Origin: Nostoc paludosum FACHB-159
GTDB taxonomy: Bacteria; Cyanobacteriota; Cyanobacteriia; Cyanobacteriales; Nostocaceae
Assembly (NCBI RefSeq): GCF_014698835.1
Contig: NZ_JACJTU010000032.1
Location: 25,332 to 89,331, forward strand
Reading direction: 5' to 3'
DNA: 64,000 nt
Below the pieces are notes generated by a model. That model was not told where the DNA came from. It ran no database searches and saw nothing but the letters and a program-made list of their open reading frames with translations. Positions 1-8,760 of this stretch are shown piece after piece. Made by a program: the position numbers and the translations under genes. The stretch's first letter is position 1, and each line of letters opens with the position of its first letter.

Positions 1-3000
1 ATGTGGGTGGTCGGCTTCTTCTCGATATTGACGCCATAAACCCTTACCCAAATCGTTTTCGGTTGCGCTCTCAGGCAAGAATTTTCGTGCTTTCAGGTGA
101 TTCAATACTTCATCCACTGGTTGTCCTTCATACATCCGGGACAATTCAACTTTAGTGTGTTCGTTAGATTTGATGTGCCTGAAATCATTTCCTGTGACGT
201 TCTTTTTAGGACTTGCACTATATTGTTCATAATCAGTACCCTGTGTCAATTCATGAACATCTTTCTTAGTTTGTGTGGAAAAAGGATCGCGATTTTTGTC
301 GTATTCTAACTTTTTGATGATTCTATTACCTGAATTATCTGTCGTTATTTCAACATCAAATTTAGGTTCTGTTCTTTTGGCTGTAACTCGTTGTGAATCG
401 TAGCGATAATATTGGGCTTCAATGGAATGCTGCGGAACATCAAAGCCAGAATTAGGATTTAAGGAACTGGTTGAGTTTTGATTAATAGCTCGAATTGCAT
501 TTTCTTTGTCTAATTCTTTAATAAGCTCAAATGCTTGCTTGTTTTTTTGTTGTGGATCGGGTATTTTCTCAATTTCTTGTAAACGTTGTTTGAGATTGGG
601 GTTTTGGTCAAGTAAGTCTTTGTATTTCGTACCTATTTGTTCACAAGTTGAACAACGAATAATGCGCCCATCTTTGAGAACCTTGATATTGTGTCCATCA
701 GGCGTTTGCTGTTTAGCCACAACTTGTGGTTCGATTTCTGGCTCATTCGGGTGAGTGCTGCGTTCATGAGATGTATTCGTTTCGGGCGGTTTCACCTCAG
801 TATCGGATTGCTTAACATTAGACATATCTGCATTAGGACGGTTGGCTGTGGGAGTATCAACTCCTTGATTAGAGTCAGTCTTAGTACTTCCTCCCGAAGT
901 ACCCGATTGCTCTCCAGCCTTAGTGGAATAAGGCCCTTTCAGATACTCTGCCGGAATAGTACCTTTAATTAGGTATTCACCATCACGTGTTGTGTTGTAG
1001 TATGCCAGCAACCTACGGCTAAGTTTGCTAGATTGTCCTTTACTGATACCCAGAGAAGCGACATAATCAGGAATACCTTGGGGGCCCTTAGCAATGGCAG
1101 CATCGACATCTATATCTTTTTTAACAGTTGTAGCGATTTGAGAAATTTCATCCGTAATCATCTTGGAAATCTGCTCAGGGGTTAATACCTCAACATTCTT
1201 GAGATTGCCTGATTCGATATCTGCTCGTAATTTTGGTAAATCGAGTTCGATTTCTGAACCGCCGTATGTCTTGGCAACACCACCGCTTTCTGTCAGGAAG
1301 GAAGTGTAGGGACTATCTCCCTTAGCAGGATCGCTACCATAAACGTGTTCTAGAGGACTTGCTTTGCCGTTGGGATTCGCCGGAACTAGGGAACCATCTT
1401 CAACAACACGAGATTTTGTTTTACCTTTGTAATTGAATTGACTAGCAAAATCGTCATCCTGGCGAATAATGCGAACAATTTCTTGATTTTTGTCTGTAGT
1501 TGCGGGATTTTGTTCTTGTTCGCCTGGGGATTTTGTTGCAGACGATTCTGTTGTTGTATCTTTAGGAACTCCTCCTTGAACTTCTGGTTCATCTCCCTGT
1601 ACGCCGCGTCCAGTGGATGTTTCGGCTTCAGGCGATTTTACCCCAGACTGAGGATTTGTGACCTCAGCGTCAGGCGATCGCACCCCAGTATCAGGGCGCG
1701 GAACATTCGGCGCATCAGTGACTATTGGTGTATCAACTTTACCACCAAAGCCACTCTTAATTCCATTTCCTAGCGAAGTACCAAACCGCTCTCCAGCTTG
1801 GAAAGTTCTGGTTTGCATACCTTGAACGCTACGACCAAATTTACCGAGTCTACCCAGATTTGCTGTGGAAATTTGGACACCCGCAGCGATACCAGCACCA
1901 ATGAGAACTCCTTCTAAAGTGATGGGTTCTCCTGTTGCTAAGTTGCCAAATATACCACCAGCAATATCAAAGGCAATATCAATACCAAACCTCAAGAAGG
2001 ATTGAGTCAGCCCTGTCCCCAGCCTACCTGCTTGAGCCAACATGTTACCGAATACACCACCAGCACCACCCAAGGCACCACCGATCGCCCCAGCCAAGGC
2101 TGCTTTACCCACGCCATCCAGCAGGTTCTTGCCGTCGATCGCGTTGTTGCCAATCTGAATCACGGCACCAGCCACAGCCCCAACGATCGCCCCACCAACA
2201 ACTGCACCGATTCCCCCTGCTAAGGCTGCACCTGCTCCCAATGCCCCAGCTAACGCGCCTACTGCCCCAATCACAGCTGGCGCAACGATAATGGCGACAA
2301 CAATTACAGCAATGACTAAGAAAATTTTCAGGACTGTTTTCCAGCGCGGTTGTTCTTGGTCTGCTGCTTCTTGAGCGTATTTTTGGATATCCGAATCGAG
2401 ATTTGGCTGTTTGTCTCCTTGGATTGAACCGCGTAACCCTTCTTCCAAGTCATTGACACTCTTTTGGAAATTAGTGTCCATGTTTTGGTTACTCTGGTCG
2501 AAAGCACTTTGAGTTCCTTGAGTGACTTCACCAAAACCTGTAAGCGCTGCTTGGGTGGTATTTGTAACTGTGGTTGTGAAGGCTTGCTGAATTTGATTGA
2601 AGGTGTCTGTAGCGCCTTGATTGAGGTTAGTTAGGCTCGTCTTGGCTTCTTGAGAAACAGCAGCAGACTCTTCCAATCCACTTTGGGCAATACCATTCAC
2701 CGCAGTAACCGCTTGCTGTCCTCCTTGGGCGATGCCTTCTTGGGATGCTGTAATGCCTTGTTCGGTTTGCTCTTGGACTTTAGCCACAGAGCTATCAAAC
2801 TGCGCCAAGATTTCTGCTAAAGTGGCGCTTAACTCCTCTGGATTCGGTGCTGGCATTCCTTGGAGTTGGGCTTGGGTATCTTGGATGGCAGTTTGCAGAC
2901 TGGTAGCAGCTTGGTTGATGCCATCTTGGATAGAAGCGATCGCCTTTTGGGCATCCCGTTCAATTGCCGATACTTGCCCATTACCATAAACTGACAACAA

Positions 3001-5865
3001 TTGCAATTGAGCAGTTTGCTGTTGGTCTAAAGTTTGTAATGTAGATTGCAGAGTTTGGTTAGCTGTTTGAGTCAACTGGGTTTGTGCGTCTGCCAATTGC
3101 GTCAAAACTTGCTGTTCAACAGAATTTAAATTGTCTAAACTTTGTTGTTGGAGAGTTTGTAGTTGTTGGCGAGACTGATTAGCAACATTATGGATTCCTT
3201 CAATATCCTTCGGTTTGCCTTGTTCGACTGCATCAGCCTGTTTATTACCTTCTTCAACTAAACCGTCTTTGTATTGTTGGGCAACATCTCTAGCTGCTTT
3301 GGCTCTAGCTTTGAGTCGATTATCTGTAAGTGGCCCATCCCAGAAGTTATCATCTTTACCAGTAATTTGAGCTTCCCATTCAGCGGCCTTTTGTTCTCCA
3401 AAGGCGATCGCTTCATCGCCAACTTTAACGCCAGCAGCACGATATTTCTCTTTTGCTTGGGTATAAAATTCTTCAATTTTAGCCAGTTGGTTGCTTTCAG
3501 TTTCATCTACTTTCTGGACTGATGTTGTATATTCTGCTGCAACCTTTTGGCGTTCTGCGGCAGCTGTTTGAGAAGTTGTCGCTGCTGCTGCCTGATATTG
3601 TGTTTGAATCTGGGCTATTATTGCTTGTGCTTCACTTTGTACTTGTTCGCGCTGCTGGGCAATTTGGGCGGTAACGGTTGCCTTTTGTTGCTCAACTGCC
3701 GCCATTACAGAAGCTTTGGCATTTTCAGTCGAACCTTGAATACGCGCCTCAATTCCTTGTCCCAGTTGAGTAATTGTCTGCACTCGCAAAGCTGCTTCAG
3801 CCAAAAAGCTATTTGTAATATTTATTGCCTCAGCTTTTTGCTGTTCTTGCAAGATGGCATCATCCTCACCTTGAGCCGTTTCCTGTTCGGGAGGTGCAAA
3901 GTTAACTTCTGTTGTCGCTAATTGGGAAGTTTGAGCATTTACGGCATTTTGCTGGGCTTGTGCTGCCAAAACCTCTGTTGTGGCTTGTTCCTTCTCTGCC
4001 ACAGTTTCCGGAGTGACGGCTTGAGCCATGCTTTCCGGATTCTGGTTATTAAGCTGCGGCGGTAATTTTTCTAAACCTGCACCTTGAACAGCATTAGCTT
4101 GCTGTGCAATCTGTTCGCCTTGAACTGCTTTCGTTTCTGGACTGGCGGCTTGTTCCATACCTTGTGGATTAACCCCACCAGTTTCAGCTGCTTCTGATTC
4201 TGATGCCTTTTCTTCGTCTTCATCTTTCTTTTTCTGACTGACAGCTTCAGCCATGCCAGCTTTTACTTCTTTGTCTTTATCCTTGGCATCATCACCCTTA
4301 TCTGCATCCTTTTCCGGACTGACAGCTTTAGCCATGCCCGCTTTTACTTCTTTGTCTTTATCCTTGACATCATCACCTTTGTCTGCATCCTTTTCCAGAC
4401 TGACAGCTTCAGCCATACCTGCTTTCACGTCTTTATCTTCACCCTTATCTGCATTCATTTCTGGACTGACAGCTTCAGCCACGCCTGCTTCCCCATCCTC
4501 TTTGGGCTTGTCTTGTTGAGTTTCATCTTCGGGTGCAGCCATTTCCACAGAATTGCTGTCAGTCGCATTTTTCCCAGACTCAGGTTGTGTTTTGGGGTTT
4601 TCGTCTGGTGGTGGTTCTGTTGTTCCCGCCGCAAGGGGAGATTGAACGCCGAGGCTTGCTTGTCTTGCACGATTGTTATCTAGTTCCTGACGTACATCGT
4701 TCTCGACTTCAGCAGCATCCGGCTCTGTGGTTTGTTGAGAAACTTGAGTATTTACATCAGGAGCAAGTTGGATAGTGTGGCCGGGAAGTTCTTTAGCTTG
4801 CAAAAGATCCTCTTCCTCTTCACATTGTGAGCAACAAACCCTCTGAATTTCTATATCTGGCGTTACTACTGCTGCTGCCGACAAGTCTGTTTGCCGCCCA
4901 ATTGCGTTACCGTTTTGTTGGACAACGTGAGTTAATTCATGAGCAAGCAATTCCTTGCCTTGATAACTCTGAGGATTATATTCTCCTTGACGAAAGAAAA
5001 TATCCTGTCCTGTGGTGAAAGCACGAGCTTGGATGGTTTGGTTGAGTTCGTGAGAGCGGCCATCTGTGTGGATTTTGACACTGCTGAAGTCAGCGCCAAA
5101 GGCCTCCTCCATTGGTTGCCGAATATCGTCTGAGAGTGGCTGCCCATTTTGGCGTGCCCGTTGGATGGAAGTTTCTAAGTTAGATGTACTTACCACCCCA
5201 CCACCCTGGCGCTGTACCACAGGAGTGGCGGAACCAACTAGAAATTTCCTTTGTAATTCTGTCTCTGGCAAAGCCTCGTGTTGAATAAACTGCTGATTTT
5301 GAGGCTGACTGATTTTCTGCATCACCTGGCGTGCTACTGTATCAGCTTGCTGTTCGTAAATGTCTCCTGGCTGATTAATTGTGAGTTTTGTTTGCACCCG
5401 CAGTGACATTCGACTAATGTCGTGGGTAAGGGGTTCGTTTACGGGTTGCTCTTGGGTAACTGCTTGGGTAGAAGAATCAAGAGGCTTCATTTGTAATTCT
5501 TCTTCTAATTCCTGAGATTGAAATTCTGCTGCTGTGGGTTCCTCTTCTTCTTCTGGCAGTTCTTCCCGTTGCACTGTTTGGTGATTTTCAGGCTCATTCA
5601 TTTCCTGTATCACCTGTGGTGCTAGTGTCTGGGCTTCTTGTTCCTCAACATCTTCCGGGTGGTTAGCTTTACTTATTGTTTGTTGGTGTAGCGATATTCG
5701 ACTAATGTCGTGCCCTAGAGGTTTGTTGAGGGATGGTAATTCAGCAGTTATTTGAGGCAAGATATCAGAGGAGTTTAAACCAAAACCGCGCGTCGGTTGT
5801 CTGAGTTTAGGTATTGAGAAGGAACTGGTGCTAGCTTTTTTGGGCTTGGCTACGCGTTCTCTCAT
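1..5865 (-). CDS. Giant DUF4157 polymorphic-toxin-like eCIS cargo protein (C-terminus beyond window)
   Basis: This reading frame is open from the ATG at 5865-5863 to the left edge, at least 1955 residues, so the C-terminus is missing. The start is chosen because it gives the N-terminal signature shared with two other cargo genes: LRQPTRGFG near residue 21 and HDISRISLH near residue 55. A second HDISR copy lies near residue 150. A DUF4157 domain follows (about residues 230-320) with HELTHVVQQ, a metallopeptidase-like zinc motif found in eCIS-associated toxins. After it come a CCSQC cysteine cluster, an acidic segment with 27-residue repeats, a long Gln/Ala-rich coiled-coil region (about 670-1155), and a Gly/Ala-rich hydrophobic segment (about 1180-1320) that looks membrane-inserting. 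The last part has RCSTCEQ and a stretch SPYTSFLTESGGVAKTYG, reminiscent of ADP-ribosyltransferase-type toxin folds; that link is weak. Cargo role is inferred from family and neighbourhood. Confidence 0.85.
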   Translation of the reverse strand, partial: MRERVAKPKKASTSSFSIPKLRQPTRGFGLNSSDILPQITAELPSLNKPLGHDISRISLHQQTISKANHPEDVEEQEAQTLAPQVIQEMNEPENHQTVQREELPEEEEEPTAAEFQSQELEEELQMKPLDSSTQAVTQEQPVNEPLTHDISRMSLRVQTKLTINQPGDIYEQQADTVARQVMQKISQPQNQQFIQHEALPETELQRKFLVGSATPVVQRQGGGVVSTSNLETSIQRARQNGQPLSDDIRQPMEEAFGADFSSVKIHTDGRSHELNQTIQARAFTTGQDIFFRQGEYNPQSYQGKELLAHELTHVVQQNGNAIGRQTDLSAAAVVTPDIEIQRVCCSQCEEEEDLLQAKELPGHTIQLAPDVNTQVSQQTTEPDAAEVENDVRQELDNNRARQASLGVQSPLAAGTTEPPPDENPKTQPESGKNATDSNSVEMAAPEDETQQDKPKEDGEAGVAEAVSPEMNADKGEDKDVKAGMAEAVSLEKDADKGDDVKDKDKEVKAGMAKAVSPEKDADKGDDAKDKDKEVKAGMAEAVSQKKKDEDEEKASESEAAETGGVNPQGMEQAASPETKAVQGEQIAQQANAVQGAGLEKLPPQLNNQNPESMAQAVTPETVAEKEQATTEVLAAQAQQNAVNAQTSQLATTEVNFAPPEQETAQGEDDAILQEQQKAEAINITNSFLAEAALRVQTITQLGQGIEARIQGSTENAKASVMAAVEQQKATVTAQIAQQREQVQSEAQAIIAQIQTQYQAAAATTSQTAAAERQKVAAEYTTSVQKVDETESNQLAKIEEFYTQAKEKYRAAGVKVGDEAIAFGEQKAAEWEAQITGKDDNFWDGPLTDNRLKARAKAARDVAQQYKDGLVEEGNKQADAVEQGKPKDIEGIHNVANQSRQQLQTLQQQSLDNLNSVEQQVLTQLADAQTQLTQTANQTLQSTLQTLDQQQTAQLQLLSVYGNGQVSAIERDAQKAIASIQDGINQAATSLQTAIQDTQAQLQGMPAPNPEELSATLAEILAQFDSSVAKVQEQTEQGITASQEGIAQGGQQAVTAVNGIAQSGLEESAAVSQEAKTSLTNLNQGATDTFNQIQQAFTTTVTNTTQAALTGFGEVTQGTQSAFDQSNQNMDTNFQKSVNDLEEGLRGSIQGDKQPNLDSDIQKYAQEAADQEQPRWKTVLKIFLVIAVIVVAIIVAPAVIGAVGALAGALGAGAALAGGIGAVVGGAIVGAVAGAVIQIGNNAIDGKNLLDGVGKAALAGAIGGALGGAGGVFGNMLAQAGRLGTGLTQSFLRFGIDIAFDIAGGIFGNLATGEPITLEGVLIGAGIAAGVQISTANLGRLGKFGRSVQGMQTRTFQAGERFGTSLGNGIKSGFGGKVDTPIVTDAPNVPRPDTGVRSPDAEVTNPQSGVKSPEAETSTGRGVQGDEPEVQGGVPKDTTTESSATKSPGEQEQNPATTDKNQEIVRIIRQDDDFASQFNYKGKTKSRVVEDGSLVPANPNGKASPLEHVYGSDPAKGDSPYTSFLTESGGVAKTYGGSEIELDLPKLRADIESGNLKNVEVLTPEQISKMITDEISQIATTVKKDIDVDAAIAKGPQGIPDYVASLGISKGQSSKLSRRLLAYYNTTRDGEYLIKGTIPAEYLKGPYSTKAGEQSGTSGGSTKTDSNQGVDTPTANRPNADMSNVKQSDTEVKPPETNTSHERSTHPNEPEIEPQVVAKQQTPDGHNIKVLKDGRIIRCSTCEQIGTKYKDLLDQNPNLKQRLQEIEKIPDPQQKNKQAFELIKELDKENAIRAINQNSTSSLNPNSGFDVPQHSIEAQYYRYDSQRVTAKRTEPKFDVEITTDNSGNRIIKKLEYDKNRDPFSTQTKKDVHELTQGTDYEQYSASPKKNVTGNDFRHIKSNEHTKVELSRMYEGQPVDEVLNHLKARKFLPESATENDLGKGLWRQYREEADHPH
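4240..4490 (-). repeat. 81-nt in-frame tandem repeat inside the giant cargo gene
   Basis: About three copies of an 81-nt unit; successive copies of gccatgcc begin 81 nt apart (about 4250 and 4331). Each encodes 27 residues around KAGMAEAVS followed by an acidic Lys/Asp stretch. It lies between the DUF4157 domain and the coiled-coil region and is probably a flexible charged linker. Confidence 0.8.
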
Positions 5866-6302
5866 TTGCTTCTCCTGATGCCCGTGCAGTAGGGTGGATG
5901 GTATTTCGCTGATACAGATATGTACAGTAGTGCGATCGCCCTTCCCACACAATTAATCAAAAGTCTACAATCAATCCGAAATCAAGTTCTTTTTTCTCTT
6001 TACAGTAACGATCGCTGGCTATGGCAAGTTCACTCTCACCTTGAGCGGGCGATCGTTATACACAGTTTAAACGTAGAAATTCCCCTGACTGAAATCTATC
6101 GTCGCGTTAATTTTTAAGGGTGGCTAACTCTTTTACAAAAATACTAAGTCAGCCAATAAATGGAGCGTTAAATACATATTATTGCACCCTAAAAAATTCA
6201 GCGATCGCACACTCATTAACCACCATAAATGAGCGATCGCTCAAGTTTTAAGACTGTCGCTAAATGATTGGGCGATCGCACTTTGCTAACGCACCCTAAA
6301 AT
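5866..6302. other. Gene-free spacer between two cargo genes, rich in HIP1 octamers
   Basis: No convincing gene. It holds the promoter and leader of the giant cargo gene (minus strand) and the 3' flank of the second one. Several gcgatcgc octamers (HIP1) occur, spaced irregularly between 6200 and 6290. A 65-codon plus-strand reading frame at 5920 matches nothing I recognise and lacks a clear ribosome binding site. Confidence 0.6.
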
Positions 6303-7712
6303 TTATCTCTTGACCTTTATCTGCTCTTTGCGAATTATCGCCACCAAAATTCGGTGGTTTCCTTGAATAACCTGTTGTCCAGATACCTCCAACGCCGGCC
6401 ATGAGTCAGCACTTGATTTGCCAAGGTTAGTAACCCTTTCCAACGTATCTAGCGCCCGCTCCCTCTCGAAACGTCTCAACTCTTGATTATTTGCCTTTTC
6501 CGTTAGTATCTCTTTTAAGCTCTCCATTGAACTGACTGTTCTATACTCTTCCAGATCGGCTCTCAGTCCGAAAATGTTCGGATCGACTAGCTCCACTTTC
6601 TCTTCTTTTTTCTCTTCCTTGGCTCCTCCTCCTTCTCCCAACTGTACTGGTGTTGGGTTATAGTCCTCATCTTCAGTGTAGTAATATCCCTCATCGAAGT
6701 CATATCGCACCTCCGTTCCCTTCAGCCGACCATTGAGAACCATAAACGCCCCACCACTAACCTGCCGCAACTCCACACCCGTTACATCATCTATATGGGT
6801 CGCATCATTTTTTCCTTCTGCTTTCACTGGCTTCCTCTGGATTTCCCCCATCTGTTGTGAGTTGGTTTGTTGCATGGGAGGTGAATTGTACAGTATTGAG
6901 GAATACTCCGATCGCCTCACCATTCCCCCACTCTGCTGCACAACGTGAGTTAACTCATGCGCCAACAACTCCTGCCCTCCCCGGCTCCCAGGATTATATT
7001 CCCCCTGTCGAAAGAATACATCCTGTCCCGTTGTAAAAGCCCGCGCCTGAATTGATTGATTCAACTGGTCAGATTGAGCATCCGTATGAACCTTCACCCC
7101 ACTGAAATCTGCACCAAAAGCCTGTTCCATCGGTTCGCGGATGTTGTCTGCCATCACTTGTCCACCCCCCCGTGCTTGGTTGATGGATGCTTCCAAGTTT
7201 GGGGTAACAGCCATCCCAGCCTCACCCTGACGCTGCAACATCGGCTTCATCTGTAATTCTTCCTCTTCTTCTTCTGGCACTGACTCTCGTTGCAGTATGC
7301 TATTATCCAGAGATTTCATTTGTAATTCTTCTTCTTCCTCTGGTATTTCTTGTCTTTGCATCAAAGCTGTGATGGAATTTGCCAGAGGTTTCATTTGCAA
7401 TTGTTCCTCTTGTGGCATTTGTTGGCGCTGGATAGACGGACGATTTCCAAGTTGTTCCAATCTTCCCACGACCTTCTGCGCGACTGTATCAGCTTGTTGC
7501 TCGTAAATATCTCCTGGCTGATTAACCGTGAGTTTGGTTTGGGGACGACGTAGCGGTATTCGACTAATGTCGTGTGCTAGAGGGTTATCTGGCACTGGAT
7601 GAAATGAAGCATCAGACGACTGTAAACCAAAACCGCGTGTTGGTTGTCTGAGTGTAGGTATTGAGAAGGAATCTGTGGTAATTTTCTTGGGCTGAATTTT
7701 GCGTTCTTTCAT
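6303..7712 (-). CDS. DUF4157 eCIS cargo-like protein with ParB-like C-terminus
   Basis: 469 residues. The N-terminus carries the shared signature: IPTLRQPTRGFG at about 18-29 and HDISRIPL at about 47-54. Three ELQMK(P/S) plus poly-Glu modules follow (about 103-158), then a DUF4157 domain (about 175-263) with HELTHVVQQ at 252-260, nearly identical to that of the giant neighbour. The C-terminal 90 residues end in QVIQGNHRILVAIIRKEQ; the GNHR core and its hydrophobic flanks resemble the ParB/sulfiredoxin-fold box (typically D/E-G-N-H-R). I infer that the C-terminal domain is the effector module and DUF4157 the carrier or processing part. It is transcribed in the same direction as the giant gene and divergently from the tail genes at 7974 onward. 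DUF4157 and eCIS association are well supported; the ParB-like assignment is moderate. Confidence 0.85.
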   Translation of the reverse strand: MKERKIQPKKITTDSFSIPTLRQPTRGFGLQSSDASFHPVPDNPLAHDISRIPLRRPQTKLTVNQPGDIYEQQADTVAQKVVGRLEQLGNRPSIQRQQMPQEEQLQMKPLANSITALMQRQEIPEEEEELQMKSLDNSILQRESVPEEEEEELQMKPMLQRQGEAGMAVTPNLEASINQARGGGQVMADNIREPMEQAFGADFSGVKVHTDAQSDQLNQSIQARAFTTGQDVFFRQGEYNPGSRGGQELLAHELTHVVQQSGGMVRRSEYSSILYNSPPMQQTNSQQMGEIQRKPVKAEGKNDATHIDDVTGVELRQVSGGAFMVLNGRLKGTEVRYDFDEGYYYTEDEDYNPTPVQLGEGGGAKEEKKEEKVELVDPNIFGLRADLEEYRTVSSMESLKEILTEKANNQELRRFERERALDTLERVTNLGKSSADSWPALEVSGQQVIQGNHRILVAIIRKEQIKVKR

Positions 7713-7973
7713 GTTTTTCTAATGCCCAACCAGCTTGTAGATGAATATTTTGCTGATAACAACATCTAGAGTACAGCGATCGCACTTCACAACACAACTT
7801 AATAAACCGCTTCAAATCAATGTAAAACCAAGTTATTTGTTAGTTATGAGACATTGGGCATTAGGCTTTTGCAAATAACCAATGACCAATGAATAATGAC
7901 TAATTCGACTTTTGGCTACTTTTGATTCTGATGCAGTACCTTTAGCCTTGATTCTAGGAGAGTTTTTTTATTT

Positions 7974-8213
7974 ATGGACTCATATCAGGAACAAACTTTT
8001 TTCACATTTAATGGAGACGTTGGTGGTAGTGCTGGATACGCCGGGGTTTCAGTGACCTCTGATGCCAGCAAAGTAGCTCAAACTGCGAGTAAATACCTCA
8101 ACGATTCACTGTTGCTAAACGAACTCGCAGAGCATGTGTATAAACTTTTGCAAGATGATTTGCGATCGCAGCGCGAAAGAATCGGTAATCATAGTTCTCA
8201 AAGGTGGTTTTAA
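7974..8213 (+). CDS. Small eCIS-linked protein, unknown
   Basis: 79 residues from ATG 7974, with aggag 13 bases upstream. Its stop TAA overlaps the next gene's ATG (TAATG), indicating translational coupling with the tube gene. I do not recognise the family. The C-terminal part (LAEHVYKLLQDDLRSQRERIG) aligns with the end of the large 8761-12303 protein (LAREIYSRLRQRLEIERERHG), about 9 of 21 identical, suggesting a shared docking helix or a reduced paralogue of that C-terminus. The N-terminus is Gly/Ser-rich and has no membrane segment. That it is a real gene is supported by the coupling; function is unknown. Confidence 0.6.
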   Translation: MDSYQEQTFFTFNGDVGGSAGYAGVSVTSDASKVAQTASKYLNDSLLLNELAEHVYKLLQDDLRSQRERIGNHSSQRWF

Positions 8214-8737
8214 TGGCTGGAAATGGTAATAACGGCAAAGTTACTCACGAATTAAATTATGTTACTAGTAATCGTTTTTATGTAGAAATAGATAGCTCTA
8301 TTGCTGCATCTTTCAGTGAATGTACAGGCTTAAGCGTTCAAATTAAGAAAAATATTTTTCAAGAAGGTGGCGTTAATGACCAGCAAAGAATTTATTTAGG
8401 TCATACAGAATTTGCAGACATAACTCTTAAACGCGGAGTTACCGACCATCCAGGTTTTTGGAATTGGATAAATGCAGTTTTTGATGAACAAAAGAGAACA
8501 TCCCGAAGGAACGTTAATATTCTGATTTTTAATCAATCTGGCGAAACGATGATGAGTTGGACTTTGATTGGTGCTATTCCAGTAACTTGGAAAACACCGA
8601 CACTCCAAGCCGATGGTAAAGCCGTTGCTATTGAGGAATTAACTTTAGCTTATGAAGGCTTAAAAGTTGCCAGAACTACGGGAGGAGGTAATTCTGTAGA
8701 ACGAAATGAAAAAACAGGATATTTCGTTTCTAGTTAA
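8213..8737 (+). CDS. eCIS tail tube protein (T4 gp19 / Afp1-Afp5 family)
   Basis: 174 residues from ATG 8213 (MAGNGNNGK); an upstream in-frame GTG at 8204 is less likely because aaggtgg sits correctly for 8213. The layout is that of the conserved phage tail region family: an N-terminal strand NRFYVEIDSS, FSECTGLSVQI, GVTDHPGFWNWINAV, then NVNILIFNQSG, a PVTWKTPTL strand and EELTLAYEGLKV. Such proteins form the hexameric inner tube or its baseplate-proximal rings. There are two further tube paralogues at 54.2 and 54.9 kb; this one, next to the spike and baseplate genes, is the best candidate for an Afp5-like tube-initiator ring. Translationally coupled to the small upstream gene. Confidence 0.9.
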   Translation: MAGNGNNGKVTHELNYVTSNRFYVEIDSSIAASFSECTGLSVQIKKNIFQEGGVNDQQRIYLGHTEFADITLKRGVTDHPGFWNWINAVFDEQKRTSRRNVNILIFNQSGETMMSWTLIGAIPVTWKTPTLQADGKAVAIEELTLAYEGLKVARTTGGGNSVERNEKTGYFVSS

Positions 8738-8760
8738 TTTGCAATTTTTCAACTATAACT

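Noticed and set aside
5920..6117. Plus-strand 65-codon reading frame between cargo genes
   Set aside because: No ribosome binding site, no family resemblance, contains HIP1-derived sequence.
1..7712. Calling the HELTHVVQQ proteins active secreted zinc proteases
   Set aside because: The HExxH motif is conserved in DUF4157, but peptidase activity is not established from sequence and the third ligand is not identifiable here.
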